DNA of 64,000 nucleotides from Heliocidaris erythrogramma (GCA_025617745.1 CM046869.1:9939168-10003167); one strand, 5' to 3'. Shown: positions 47,563 to 60,628, numbered from the stretch's first letter. Made by a program: numbers and translations. The notes: generated from the sequence alone by a model not told the origin.

Positions 47563-50500
47563 CTTATGGAACAATCACAGTGTTGCCACAGTGCGTTCAC
47601 ATAGTTGTCTATGTGTTAACTATGTGTAAATTATGTGTTCACAGTGTGGTCACAGTGTCGGATTTCAGATCATGTGGTCTACCACATAATTCCCACATAG
47701 TTGACATACTGAACACAGAGTGACACACATTTACCACAGTGTGGTATGTATTGAACTGTGTGTAAACCCTGTGTTCATAGTATTACCACAGTGTGTAATT
47801 TCAATTCATGTGATCTACCACATAATGCCCACATAGTTGACATACTGAACACAGAGTGATACACATTTACCACAGTGTGGTATGTATTGAACTATGCGTA
47901 AACCCTGTGTTCACAGTATTACCACAGTATGGAATTTCAGATCATAATTGTCTACCACATAATGCCCACATAGTTGACATACTGAACACAGAGAGACACA
48001 CATTTACCACAGTGTGGTATGTATTGAACTATGTGTAAACTCTGTGTTCATAGTTTTACCACAGTGTGGATTTTCCGATCATCTTGCCTACCACATAATG
48101 CCCACATAGTGGACATACTGAACATAGAGAAACACACATTGACCACAGTGTGGTATGTATTGAACTATGTTTAAACCCTGTGTTCATACTATATAGTATT
48201 GCCACAGTGAGGGATTTCAGATCATGTGGTTTACCACATAATACCCACATAATGGAAATACTGAACACAAAATGTATCAAAGTGCAATCATCCCTTGGTT
48301 TGTGCTCTTTTGATAACTATCGGAATGTAAAAATTGTGTACCCACGGGGGTATTCAAATAGACCGGTTTACGCAGCTAATAAAAGTTTAATGCATTCTTT
48401 GTAAACAAATGTTAATCTAAACAATCTGAAAGCTCGCCTCACGTCGCAACATATTTAATGTATACAACCAAATCAGTTATATCGGGAGGAGAGACCGGAG
48501 GGTTACAGTGATTCAGTTCGATTTTCGCCTCCCAGGCACAGGTGACGCCAAACAAATAATGATAATAGCAGTCAGGGGCGGATCCAAGATTTTGTATAAC
48601 GGGGGGGGGGGGGGGGGGCACATCAATGAAAATGCAGGTTTGTCAATTTCGCTTGGAGGGAAACCCGTATTTTTTTGGGTCTTGCCGGCACTCGAAAAGT
48701 CGTCGCTCAGTGTGGGGGGGGGGGGGGGGGGGGGGGAGTGGCGGCAATTTTTTCCCCCAGCCCTCCAAAATTCGCTCATTGGGGGAGCGGGGGTATGAGG
48801 GTCTACCTTCCCTCCATAATCTCTGACAAGCAAAACAAAAACAAAAAAAAAATTTTTTTTTTTTTGGGGGGGGGGGTCTCGCCAGATTTCCAAAAGTCGA
48901 TCGGGGGGGGGGGTGGCAAAAAGAATTCCACAGCGCCCCTCCCCGCCAACAAAACAAAAATTTCGTTCTAAAGGGGGGGGGGGGCACAATGGATACTTTT
49001 CTTCCAAGGGAGGGGGCACGGGCCAGATGTGCCCTCCTAATTTCTTTAGAGTAATGAAATCTTTTATTACAATTTTCAAACAGAATTTCAAAAAATCAAC
49101 ATGAATGTGTGAAATATTTCTGATCTGGCAACGACGGAAGCATAAATATATCGACTGCACGCGGTCAATATTTCATCTAGTTTATTAATAATTTTTCATT
49201 AACAGCCTGCCTGTCAGAATTGGAAGCAGAAGGAGCAAGTGACTTCAACAACAGGTGCAGCTCTCTAAATTTAAAATCACAAGGCCCTTCAGGAATCAAG
49301 GAGGTACTTTACTTGCCGTATACATGGACTCTGATATATTCATTTTTTTATATTAAAAAAATCCTATTTTCTTTTTTCTTTTTCCTAGTTTCCTGTTGGT
49401 TGCTCACTTGTGTGACTCATTGGATTGGAACCAAAACACTAATGTAACCCAAAGACCACCAGAGTATACCACCTCCCGACAGGTACAGCAGACAATTACT
49501 ATTCCCGTATCAAAGTATGTTGTGATCAGGAGACTGGAGGCTTATTTTACTGTTCCTTTTTTCTCTCTGTGATATTTGCCAAATGAGAATGGTTATTACA
49601 CAGAAAACTTTCATCGGTTGGGGGTAATCATACAATTGTAGTTTGAGCTTCTACCAACCTTAACATTTGTTAGCAAGCTTGAGAATGGTGATATTTGAGA
49701 AGCTGTTTTGAATAGGTGGCTAAATTAATATACTGTATGTGAAAGTACTTGTTATGATGAGCTTCCACTTGTATTGAGATCAGCAGAAATGAGTACACAA
49801 TCTTTAGTCTTCGGACATTCCTGTGCTTGGCATTGTTGGAATACTTTTGTGGTCAAAATTGTGTGACACTGTGCTTGGTTCAAGATGACCAGTGTTGCAG
49901 ATTAATTGTGAGGGGTAGAAGTGTTTTTGTGGTAGACACTATGCAGTGGCTAAACCAGTGCAAAGGATTATGGTATGTGGTAGCTACCAATGTGGTGGAC
50001 TATGTGGTGAATACCACAGTGTGTTGGACTATGTGCTGAATACCATAGTGTGACTATGTGGTGAATACCACAGTGTGATGGACTATGTGGTGAATACCAC
50101 AGTGTGGTGGATGTGATTGACTATGTGGTTGACTATGTGGTGAATACCACTGTGTGGTGGACTATGTGGTGAATACCACAGTGTGGTGGATGTGATTGAC
50201 TATGTGGTAAATACCACAGTGTGGTATATTGTGGTGAATACCACACTGTGGTTGACTATGTGGTAGATTATGTGGTGAACTATATGGTGGACTATGTGGT
50301 GAATACCACAGTGTAGTGGACTGTGTGGTTAAAACCCTGTGGTACACAGTGTGTGGGACTCTATGGTTTGGTCCACAGTGTTTAATATGTGATTTTGGGA
50401 CGTGTGGTAACGCTGTGAAATTTTCCATAGTGTCATATCGCTGTGTTTTTGACCGTGTGGCAACGCCGTTTCGCACAGTGTGGTTACGCTGTGTCCCACA

Positions 50501-50627
50501 ACAATACCACACGTCCCAATTTCACATATTAAACACACTGTGCTATTACACTGTGTTCGACACTGTGTTACACACTGTGTTTCACACTGTGGTACACGGT
50601 GTGTAACACTATGATCTTTCCATAAGG
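47563..50627. mobile_element. ~3.07-kb inverted-repeat element with ACCACAGTGTGGT arrays at both ends
   Basis: Ends CCCTTATGGAACAATCACAG and the reverse complement CCCTTATGGAAAGATCATAG are an inverted pair. The left array (about 47600-48270) has 127-144-bp units with ACCACATAATGCCCACATAG and ACCACAGTGTGGTATGTATT. The right array (about 49960-50600) has short units built on GACTATGTGGTGAATACCAC. The interior (48290-49900) holds a hAT-like MITE and non-repetitive sequence. It resembles DNA transposons with repetitive subterminal binding sites. The superfamily is unresolved and no target duplication is clear. Confidence 0.6.
48573..49042. mobile_element. hAT-like MITE with very long G runs
   Basis: Starts CAGGGGCGGATCCAAGATTT and contains G18, G23, and several G10-G12 runs, CTCTGACAAGCAAAACAAAA, and GCACGGGCCAGATGTGCCCT at the right. 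It lies inside the 3.07-kb element. Proline- or glycine-rich frames here are artefacts. Confidence 0.65.
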
Positions 50628-50639
50628 GTGGGACTGCCT

Positions 50640-51800
50640 TTATTGTCATATTTTTAAGAACTTGTCCATAAAACGGTTAACAATACATACCTTATGATAT
50701 AAATTAAGGCTGGTGAGTATGAAGTACACAAGTATTCGTTTGGATTTGATCAAATTACACCATCTTTTAGGGATGTTAAACCTTTCAGAAGACATTTGTT
50801 TCTTCTCTTAAACTCTAGACCGAAATTTTATTCTTTAGCGCATCTCTGCATGCTATAAAATGGAATGAATTTTTTTTTAATGGAAAGATTTTTGACTTAA
50901 GATCAGATAATGTCCCTTTCTGACGGCAAGATGTGTGACTAATTTCAGAGCTAAAATGCTGGAGATGAATTCAATCAAAGTATTACAAATGTTAGGGATG
51001 AAAATTGCCTTGGCCATTTTTACCAACTTATTATTTTATATCACAGAAGAAATGTTCCCTGCAAAACGATTGTTCTTCAAATGAAAATCTGACAATGTAC
51101 CGCAGAATCTTGTCTCATATTTCTGTCCAAAATACTCTACACACCAAGAAATTTCAGGTTTAAATAATAACAAGATTTGTTTTGCAATTAAACTGGCTTT
51201 TAAAAATACTCGTCACTTCGGGCTCCTTTGGTAACAAATAATTGATGCATTCGAATACAATTCTGCCGGTATGATCACTGTATATTTAGGGGACTTGTCA
51301 AAGTCTGTTTGGGCAGTTGATCACGACATCTTTATATCACGATTATGCAAACAATATTAGCATTTTATTCTTGGGCCTACACCTCATAATCATCAACGGT
51401 GATAGCTCTTGTTCAATCAGATTTGGGATGAATAACGTGCAGTGTCACTCATGGTTTGTTAAACTTCTTTCTTCTCAATCTCTATGTAAATGTCACCAAT
51501 CGATCATGGTATATTCTCTCTTTCTATCATATCATTTCCTGACAAAAGTCTTGATGTTGATCTAAGTGAAACTGCAAACAAAGATTTCATCAGAATTGTA
51601 AAACTAGTTTGTTCGACACAGATTAACAATTAACTACAGAAAATGTAACTACACGAGGTTTTGAAGTTCTCCTAAAAATCTCCCGCATCTTAAAATCTGG
51701 ACCATGTTAACGTTCTGTGTGAAACTGCATCCAAAAATGAGGACACTCTCAATATGACCATTGAATAATGGTGCTTTCCGATATCACTACCACTAGTCAT
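50640..51800. other. intergenic, no gene recognised
   Basis: AT-rich sequence. From about 51560 it holds one copy of a diverged direct repeat (ACTACAGAAAATGTAACTAC), which recurs near 54820-54960 and 55000-55090. Confidence 0.6.
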
Positions 51801-51801
51801 G

Positions 51802-54726
51802 GGGCCTGTAACATAAAGAGATACAATCAATCTTACGATCAATTGTAACTCTTCAGTACATGGTTTGCCATAGACTTACGATTAATATTTTTTTGTATTC
51901 AATAGTTTTTATTTTCATCAAAATGAAATACATATAAAAAATTAAATTTTTCAACAAAATGAAATACATATAAAACTTCAATTTTTCAACAAATAGTAAT
52001 ACATATAAAACTTCAATATTTCATTATAACATTTACAAATACAATGCCACCTCATATTATATATGTATATTTTTACAAACATGTCCTCTCAAACATAATA
52101 TTATACTTTTCAAATGTCAATCTATCCATACAGAAAAACTAATTAAAAAAAGACAAATCTTCCCAAAATACACTGAACAGAATATACAAATTGAAGCCCT
52201 GAGTAATCATTTTATTAAAACTCCCCACTTCACCCTCGACTCCCACCCCCCCCCCCCCTCAGTTCCCTCCTCTCTAACCACCTGACAAACAAGGTCCTTC
52301 ATCGCCAATCCCCCAACCCCTTCCTTCTCCCCTCCCCTTCCCCCTTTCCTCCTCCCCACCCGTCCCTTGAAGTTCTACCTGTGTGGGGATAAAAAGCGTT
52401 AAATTTTACTATTCTACTCCATTATAGAAAGTATGAAAATAACTGAAAGTGAAAAGTTTCACATAAAGGTTCAACCTTTGTACATAACTTTGCTCCATAT
52501 CCAGCTCTCCATCTAGCTCTCCCCCAAAGTTTCCAAATTTTCCCACTTTCTTAAATGTAAGGGATATTCATTTCTTCCTACTGCCAACTTTCTTTCCTCG
52601 CTTTCTTCTTCTCTAAACTTGCATTTTATTTTATCTATATTTATTTCTGACGTTTTTTCTCTTCCCCTAAAAACCAAGTATTTTACTAGAATTATAAAAT
52701 GATTAACCAATTGTTCTTTTCCTTGTTCCCGTAATTTTATCCCAAATAATATTTCTTTCCAACTTAAATTAATCAGAGATATGAAGTTACAAATATTATT
52801 ACAGTTTCTCCCCCATAATCTCACTCTTTCGCATTCAAAAAATAAATGACTGTAAGTCTCCTCTTCTTTTTTACAGAAGCTACATAAATTTGAATCAACC
52901 ATTCCGAATAAATGTAAATGTTGATTTGTGTAAATAATACCGTGCAACAATTTGAATTGGAACTCCCTAAGTCGGCTATTGAGTGTACACTGTCTTGGTC
53001 TTTTAAAAAGGATTTCTATATCTTTATCTGCAAGTCCATAATTACATCTTATTCTTGTGAAAACACTGGGAGCGACCGATTTCTTGGAGAGAAATTCCCT
53101 ATAGATTTGTTTTGAATTAATATTAGCTATTGATACATTTTTTTTACCAATTAGCAAAGCAATACCCCTATCATCAGGAACAGTATCGCCATCTTTATTC
53201 ATGTTTCTTTTCCAGCTAAATGGAAGCGTCTTATAAATCATCTGTATCAATTCAAAATCCTTTACGTTAAACCCTCGCTGTTTAAAGTATGAGTATAATC
53301 GTAAGTTCCCATGCATTATGATCCATTATATGTTTTACTCGAAATATTTTTTTGTCAAATAGATTTTTATCAAATATACACTTCCCTTTGATTCTTATGA
53401 ATTTATTATTAAAAATTATTTCATTTCCTTTGTATGGTTCACAATTCGTTCGGAAGTTTCTGGTTTCCATCATGCTTCCAATATATCAGTCTAAAATTTT
53501 GGCAGCGTTACGTTCAATAGACCCAATAAATAATCACATGAGAAAATGAGATTTCCTCCTAAATGTTTTGTAACATAATTAAAATACTGCTTCCATTTCA
53601 TATCATTTTTTCCATAAGTTTCTTGACCCACATAACCCTCTGGGCTTTAATCAATAATTCAAAATTCATCATTTTTAGACCTCCGAAATGGTAATCTAAA
53701 TACATTGTGTTTTTATGAATTTTATTTCTTCCTCTCCACAAAAATTCAAAAGTTATCTTATCTAAATCTTCAAAAACCCATTTTGGGACCGGTGTGACGG
53801 ATGTTGCATAAATAAATTTAGAATATACAACAACTTCAATAACTGTATTTTCCCCATCATTGTTAGGTCCCTTTGCTTCCACCAACCCAAAAGCTTTTTA
53901 ATTTTACTTAATATCTCCTTGTAGTTCAAACTTTCTTTTACTTCTATATCTAAGGAAAATACCACACCTAATATTTTTACAAAATCAACTTTTTGACCTA
54001 GGGGCATTCCATAAGACTTCCCATGCAAGGATCCCAACAAAAGATTTTTTTTCTTCTCCTTGTTAATTTGAAGTCCGGAAAGTATTCTGAAGTTCTCTAA
54101 TAATCTAATTACTCTTAAAATGGAAACTTTATCTTGAACAAAGAGGGTCATGTCATCCGCATACATGACTTGCTTAACCTCGTCCTTTCCGAAACAAATA
54201 CCTTTGATTTCCCTATCATGTCTTATATTATGGGCTAATATTTCTATACATAAGATAAATAAATAAGGAGAGAGGGGATCTCCCTGTCTTACGCCTCTTT
54301 GTACTTCAAAATACCCCGTCGACATCCCTCCATTAAAAATACAACTTTGTGCATTTTTGTATAGAACTTCCACCCATCTGCGAAATTCCGGGCCGAAGTT
54401 ATAAGAGCATAATACTTTATTTAAAAAAACATGTGACACCGAATCAAATGCCTTTTGAAAGTCAACTGCAATTAAATACCCTGGCAATTTATATTGAGAC
54501 GTGTGGAAAATCACATCGTCTATTATTCGAATCGCTTCTCCTATAGTTCTACCGTTCATAAACCCTATTTGATCTGTTGAAGTTATATTTTCCAAAACTC
54601 CTTTTATTCTTGTAGCTATTACTTTTGAAACAATTTTATAATCAATATTTAATCAATCGTAAGATCAATCGTAAGATCAATAATATCAATCGTAAGACCG
54701 ATTGTATCTCTTTATGTTACAGGCCC
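51802..54726. repeat. MITE split by a LINE insertion
   Basis: Left end GGGCCTGTAACATAAAGAGA (51802) and right end TCTCTTTATGTTACAGGCCC (ending 54726) are perfect inverted repeats. They are followed inward by ATCTTACGAT-type units. About 2.75 kb of LINE sequence separates the two halves. Confidence 0.85.
51892..54645 (-). pseudogene. 5'-truncated non-LTR retrotransposon, reverse transcriptase with frameshifts
   Basis: From the 5' side the frames read NIDYKIVSKVIATRIKG, TSTDQIGFMNGRTI, LIAVDFQKAFDSV (RT motif A), RGVRQGDPLSPYLFILCIE (motif B) and QVMYADDMTLFV (catalytic YADD). The frame shifts near 53820 to FIYATSVTPVPKW and FEFLWRGRNKIHKN...GGLKMMNF. Further breaks lie near 53500 and 53300, before a 267-residue C-terminal frame with LCSFCKKEEETYSHLFFECE. 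The 5' half, including ORF1 and endonuclease, is missing. The 3' end is A-rich. It is a dead copy. The clade is not resolved. Confidence 0.9.
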
Positions 54727-55980
54727 ATGGTCATATTAAGAGATTTTTCATTCATGGATGGAATGTATGACAAAATATCATGATGTCGTACGAGACACAT
54801 TGCACGGAATCGCCCAAACACTGATTTCATCAGAATTTTGTAACTAATTTGTTTAGCACAGGTTGACAATTAACGGCAGAAAATATAACTACACGGCACT
54901 TTGAAACTCTCCAAAATCTCCCGAATCTTAACATCTTTATGTTCTATGTGAAACTCCAAACAGCGATTTTTATTAGAAGTTTGTAAATGGTTTGCTCCTA
55001 TAACAAATTAACTACAGAATTGTAACTACGTGACATTTTTAAAACTCCCAAATCTCCGGATCTTAGCTCTTATATCTAAAGTGGAACCTTTGAAGTTTTT
55101 CCTTGTTGTTATAAAATTAACATGTCACTCAAAGAAGACGCTCTCATAAAAGAATTTGCCAGTTTTTGCGATATACTATTTATCAACGTGGTAACGTTTA
55201 AATTGTTTATTATTAGGCATAATAGTGTATAAGTACATGTATATGTATATAATTCTTTTAATGGCTCTTTTTCTCATTACCTTCCACTATACTTGTACAT
55301 AATCTGATGATTTATATTTCATGAAAGAGCACGTCTAGTTGATCAATTATGAGCATTTTGTGGTTTTTTTTGTTTTGAATGCTATACTCACGATATATTG
55401 TTATATTTTTGTCATGACTGTGCTACTCTTATTATTATCATTCTTGTTCTGATTATTGATGTTATATTCGAACAAAATATTGACGGATATGTCAATGAAG
55501 TTCAATGAATAAATACATGAATACATGTAAAATAATCAAATTGTAAAAAGAAAATAGCGAAGACATGTTTCATTTACCGTTTTCCGTGCTTATCAAGCGC
55601 ATTTCTACCGAAAACAGTATTGAATGTTTTTGTGCTGTTCGTTAATCGAAAATTCACCCATCATTAATTTTTCCCATCCTAGAATGGAACTACGTTATAG
55701 AAATAAAACTCAATGAATCAATAAATAATTTGGAGATAAGGAAAATACTTACCGTTTGTTTGGCTGCAACAAACAGGGAATGTAGGTATAAGTATTTTTC
55801 TTTAATTTTCTCACGTCAATGGGGCTGATTGAATATCTCCTCTAGTCTGCAAAGCACGGCATCTATAAACTTTAACCGTTCTGCGTTCTGAGTGTGATCG
55901 TAATGTAGGTTTATTGTATTTTTGTCGAGGTGATGAATCTTCTGGCAGGAGCACAAATATAACTTCAGTTGGTCCTTATC
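54727..55980. other. intergenic, diverged direct repeats only
   Basis: ACTACACGGCACTTTGAAAC and GTAACTACGTGACATTTTTA segments repeat the unit seen at 51560-51700. The rest is AT-rich with no exon recognised. Confidence 0.55.
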
Positions 55981-56010
55981 AAATGACCACAGAGTTCCTT
56001 GCACACTCAC

Positions 56011-56120
56011 CCCTTGCTTCAGCAATGGGGCGCGGCGCCTCAGGCTCCATGCGCATGCGCACATTGGTGTTTGCGTATTCACTTTTTACATCCGGTGTGC
56101 ATTGTGGCGTCTTTGCTTTC
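56011..56120 (-). promoter_or_regulatory. candidate promoter/first exon region with NRF-1 type site
   Basis: A local CG-rich patch contains the palindrome TGCGCATGCGCA at 56050-56061, the NRF-1 consensus. On the minus strand GCAAGGG|GTGAGT just downstream is a strong splice donor. This could be a 5' UTR exon of the receptor gene, whose coding exon 1 has an upstream acceptor, or of another gene. Inference only. Confidence 0.3.
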
Positions 56121-56378
56121 AAATGAATGAGTACGAGTGAGCACGCCGCTGAGGGGGCTCTAGTGTTCATGGGATGGGGGTGGGGGACTTTCCTACTGCA
56201 TGGATAAAATACCAAAGCAAGGTCATTGAGTGAGGAAAGGGTATATGCGAAGGGCCGATCATCTGCTATTCTCTTCCCCCTCTTCCATTATTTCTCACTT
56301 CCACTCACCCCGTTCACTTTTCAGGCACTGAAAAAAGTATCAATACACATTTTTTTTAATGTGGCACACTATGCCTCA

Positions 56379-56512
56379 GGGCCCTGTTTCATAAAACTTG
56401 TCATCAATGACAAGTTGCAATAACTGTTATAAGCTACTGAAATTCTTGCATATTATTGGCTGAGAGCAAATTTGTCGGTAAAAATCACCGACAAGACACT
56501 TGAAACGCCCCT
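56379..56512. repeat. MITE (GTTTCATAAAACTT/CATCAAGTG family hybrid)
   Basis: GGGCCCTGTTTCATAAAACTT on the left, and GTCGGTAAAAATCACCGACAAG and CTTGAAACGCCCC on the right. It combines ends seen in the 32.4-kb and 61.6-kb copies. Confidence 0.75.
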
Positions 56513-56759
56513 AGATCATATGAAAGTGGCTTAGATACATCAACCGTTTTTAGGGAACACGTCTTCCCCTAATGACACAAGGCTGTTTTTCTGTCTTTGA
56601 CGATGCTCTGACATACTATAAGGCAAGGAGCCTGTCCCGAAATATTCACCCCATTTTACCCATAAGATGTGACTCCTTAAAGTTACTTAGACCGTTTAAG
56701 TCATTAACAGAAAGGTTGTCACTCTGACCGTGGCCGTCGGGTTTTCTATCTATTTCACA

Positions 56760-57790
56760 CCATCTCCTCCATTGCACCAAAATTTGAGGTAGGAAGTACA
56801 CAGTTGGAAAAATTATCTCCAAATAAACGCTTCAAAATATTTAAAGGAATTTATGTACCAGCGGATAGCTTAGGGTCTCTTCTATTGATTGACACCAAAA
56901 TATCTCACAATATTTTATGCTTGAGTGAGCAAGGGATAATAATGAGAAAGGGTGCAGAATCCAGTCTTGACAAGAATTGATATTGGTTCTGGCTGTATCA
57001 GCCGAGCTGGTAATATAAAGGCTTAGAAATGTCCATATTTTTCTGATCAATTAAAGACAATTTATGAAATAACAGGCTATGTTCTCTGTATATCCTTACA
57101 CATCCCATCAATATTTTAAGCTTGAGTTGGTAATTAACTGCTTTGCTGGTCATTTCAATGTTACTTTTGGTGAGTCCTTTAAACTTCATCTGGCTCTCTT
57201 AATCAACCATAAAGTTTCGATGGGATGTATCAGGAAATACATTGAACAAAGTCTGTTCTTTTCATAAATAGTCTTTCAATGATCAGTATATAAAATTTCG
57301 AAGTCTTTTCATGACTATCAACTTGGCTCATACCAGCCAGAACAACAACAAACATTTGTCAAGAATGGATTTTGCATCATTACACAAAAGTGGTTCTTGC
57401 TTACTCAAGAACAAAATATTGTGAGATATTTTAGTGTCATTTGATAGAAAAGATCATAAGCTAAGCACAGGTATGAAATATGTAATGTTTGAAATATGTA
57501 ATTGGGGAGACTTTTTCCAACTGTCAATTTCAAAGGGTTCTCAACTTTGTTGATACCGTCAAGAACAAATACCAATTCTTGTCAAGTCTGAATTTTGCAC
57601 CCTTTCACAAAAGTGGTTTGAGATCACTCAGGTGTAATAACTAGATTTTTTGTGTTATTGTATAGGAAGGAAACTCAGCTATCTACAAGACTTAAAATAT
57701 ATTGAAAATATTCAGAAATATTTATTTGGGGAGTCTTTTTCCAACTGTTTACTTTTGGGGGAAGCACTGTATACGACCGGTCTGGGATCC
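56760..57790. repeat. composite foldback/direct repeat region
   Basis: ACAGTTGGAAAAATTATCTCC near 56800 is inverted as GGAGACTTTTTCCAACTGTC (57507) and GGAGTCTTTTTCCAACTGTT (57731). Segments around TCTTGACAAGAATTG and CACAAAAGTGGTT also repeat. No gene recognised. Confidence 0.55.
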
Positions 57791-60020
57791 AATTTCGGAA
57801 GAAAATGTAATAGCATTTGATATAAACATTTAAACACATGATTGAGGTTGTGAACATAGTCAGAGATAATAAATTCTAAAATATGGCATACATGCCTATT
57901 GCCAGCTTTCTAGTAGGAGGAAAGGCCAAATCGGCTCCGAGTCGTAGTGACGTCAGAGCAGTCTTCCGATTGTCTACGCCGATTTGAAACTGATTTGGTA
58001 CCTGATCCGAGTAGAAAGCTGACAACGCACCAAATTCCATAGTTTAGTATTCATATTATTGTAAAGAACCTGAATCAGTTAGATTTTTAAAGTTAAAATG
58101 TCCTTACTTAATGCTATTGCGGTTTATTTCCAAAATCGGATTGCAGTCGTTCGTATACTGTAGTGAGCGGTGGGCTTTATGCACTTTTGCTTATAATAAT
58201 TATCAGATATGCCACAGCATATCGAAACATTATGATTTATAATTTTGTCATTAAATACATAACGGAAACTGCAACAGACGATATGTAAGTACGAATTCTT
58301 CACGATCTATCGTTCAAGTAGAAGTATTGTCAACAACAAAAACAAAAAAGGAAAACACAGAATTCTACCAGGGCTAAGATATCTTTCTTTCTGAGTATAG
58401 ATTTCCACTCACTTTGAAAGAGAAATGTATTATAAAAAAAAATCCGTTTCTATCACTCAATTCCTTTCCGAATGACTTCATAAGAATAGCCCCGTAAAAA
58501 AAGTCGTCATCATCGCGTAAACTTTTGTTCAGTACTTCATTCAATAATACACATCTCTGTAGTCGAATAGAAAAAGAAAATGTTGCAAAATTATTGATTT
58601 TTCATTCTAAATGTCTATTAACGTAGTTGAGCACATAGATGCGCTTTGCAGAAGTACCAGTACATTTCTATTTTCTATTTTCTTTTTAAAAATTATTGAT
58701 TAAGAGTGATGAAAAAAGACCAACAAATGGCACTCAATTTTATCGCATTAGCATTGTGCCGTTTTCAATCTTCAAATCAAGCGCAAGGAATTAAATTTCT
58801 ATTACTGCAAATTTTAATGAAAACGAAAGCGGGTTATTGGGTTTATTGCCACTTTTTTTAATAGAAGAGTTTATGTCTTGTAAAGAGCACGAATAATATA
58901 AATGTTAAACGTTACTTTTTTTGCTGACAGCCTTTGACGACATTCATAAAAGCTTTGGGTTAAACCCAAACTGAGTGGATATAGTTAGTCCATTGTGTCG
59001 CCAAATATCAACCTCTTCACCGGGTAAAAATCATCAGAATTCCGTGACGAAGTGAGTGGACAAAAAACAGGTCATCGTGGAATTACGGGCGCATTCAGTT
59101 TATAAAACGGGGCTATCTTTCGAAAATAAAAAAGCATAAGGTGAATAAAGAAATTTATCGCATTTTTTCGGCGTTATTCTCTGACGAGCCAAAGAGAAAT
59201 TAATTATATATTTCAGATGCCTTTTGGGTCGAGTATTTAAAAAAAGTGGCAGTTTGCATGCAGGTTTTATGGTACACTCTTTTGCTAAATTTATAACATT
59301 GTTTTTGAAATGTTTTCCGGTTCCAACACTACAAAGGCCACCCAAGAACATTGTGTGCCCACCTCATTGACGGACTTGAGCATTTGATTACATTCGTTTA
59401 TACAGTTTTTGCTTTTATATCCAGCATACTGAGGCTTGATTGTGGACACATTGTTTTGTAAGTGATGGTTAAGACCTTATTATAACATACGATTGTCAAA
59501 ACGATTATTAACATGATTATTAAAAAATAATACTTTAATGTGCCATGAATTTGCCATAATTATCGCCATCGCTATACGCTATATAACTACGAGGAGGAAA
59601 AAAAGACCCGTTTTCTTTTTCAAGCCACCCTATATCCATTTTACAGATTCATGCTCACTTCGACCAAGGTCAGAGAGAAAGCATTCGGTATATCTCCTTT
59701 CATTGAAAGCCGAAGTTTCCGGGATAAAAAGGAATTATTGCTTAATGGAAGGAAATTGCTATTGTTGAAAGAAGTAATAAGGTTTCAACAGTCCGACCTT
59801 CATAATGGTATGCTATAACTAAAGATTTTCAGGCCGTGCTTTGGTAGTTTTTATCGTTCATTATCTTTAATGCATATCAATCAAATCTTGGTTTCCATAG
59901 GCACGATTCGACAGTGGCAAAATGGTGTAATCGTATTAATCCTGAATCTCCCTTTACTTACAACTTCATGAAGTCGAATTAAAAGGTGCTTCCTAGTGCC
60001 ATCACCGATATGTAGGCAAA
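57791..60020. other. intergenic, nothing recognised
   Basis: AT-rich sequence without clear repeats, long frames or splice-bounded exons that I can support. Confidence 0.5.
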
Positions 60021-60028
60021 AGTTGAGG

Positions 60029-60330
60029 AGAATCCAGGATTTTTGCAAAGGGGTAGGGGAAAATTCCGAAAAAAATTATACAATTGATTTTTGTTTTTGT
60101 TTTGTTTTGTTTCGTGTTGTTGTTGTTGTTTGCATGTTTGGGTTTTTTGTTTTGTTTTGTTGTTTTGTTGTTTTTATTTGTTTGTTTGGTTTTTGTTGTT
60201 GGTTTTTTTATTGGTTTGTTTGTTTGTTTGTTTGTTGTTGTTGTTGTTTTTGTTGGGTTTTTTTTTTTTTTTTTGGGGGGGGGGGGGGGGTCATGTGTAC
60301 TTAAGGTCGGTTGTGCCCCTCCCCTTTAGA
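60029..60330. repeat. T/G-rich low complexity within a hAT-like MITE remnant
   Basis: AATCCAGGATTTTTGC on the left and GTGCCCCTCCCCTTTAG on the right enclose (TTGTTTG)n, (TTG)n and a T16-G18 run. Phe/Val/Cys-rich frames are artefacts. Confidence 0.65.
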
Positions 60331-60494
60331 AATGGGTAAATATTCATTGGAATAATTATTATGTGTAATCATGGTATTCACGATTATCAGGTCAAATCGC
60401 TTGTTCTTTTCCACCCTTTTTAGTACTTTTGTGTTTCTATTCAAATAAAAATTTGTCACATTTTTTTCTTCTTACTTATTTGCATCTCCCACGC

Positions 60495-60594
60495 TCTCTC
60501 TCTCTCTCTCTATTCCCCCTCTCACTCTCTCTCTTGATCTTGCTCTTGATCCCCCACCTCTCTCTCCCATTTTCTCCTCTCCCCCACTGTCCTC

Positions 60595-60625
<31 letters not shown>
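60495..60625. repeat. CT microsatellite
   Basis: Several (TC)n blocks with CCC interruptions. Confidence 0.95.

Positions 60626-60628
<3 letters not shown>

Noticed and set aside
47690-48260. CRISPR-like regular array
   Set aside because: Units are 127-144 bp, spacers are also repeated, there are no cas genes, and the genome is animal.
48513-49160. 215-residue Pro-rich minus-strand frame
   Set aside because: It comes from poly-G/C runs in a hAT-like MITE.
54349-54546. Plus-strand frame opposite the reverse transcriptase
   Set aside because: It is the antisense shadow of the LINE reverse transcriptase.
55816-56082. 88-residue minus-strand frame as a gene
   Set aside because: No family similarity was recognised and a strong splice donor interrupts it. 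Only a possible first exon is suggested for this region.
60084-60339. Phe/Val/Cys-rich frames resembling membrane segments
   Set aside because: They derive from TTG/TTTG repeats.
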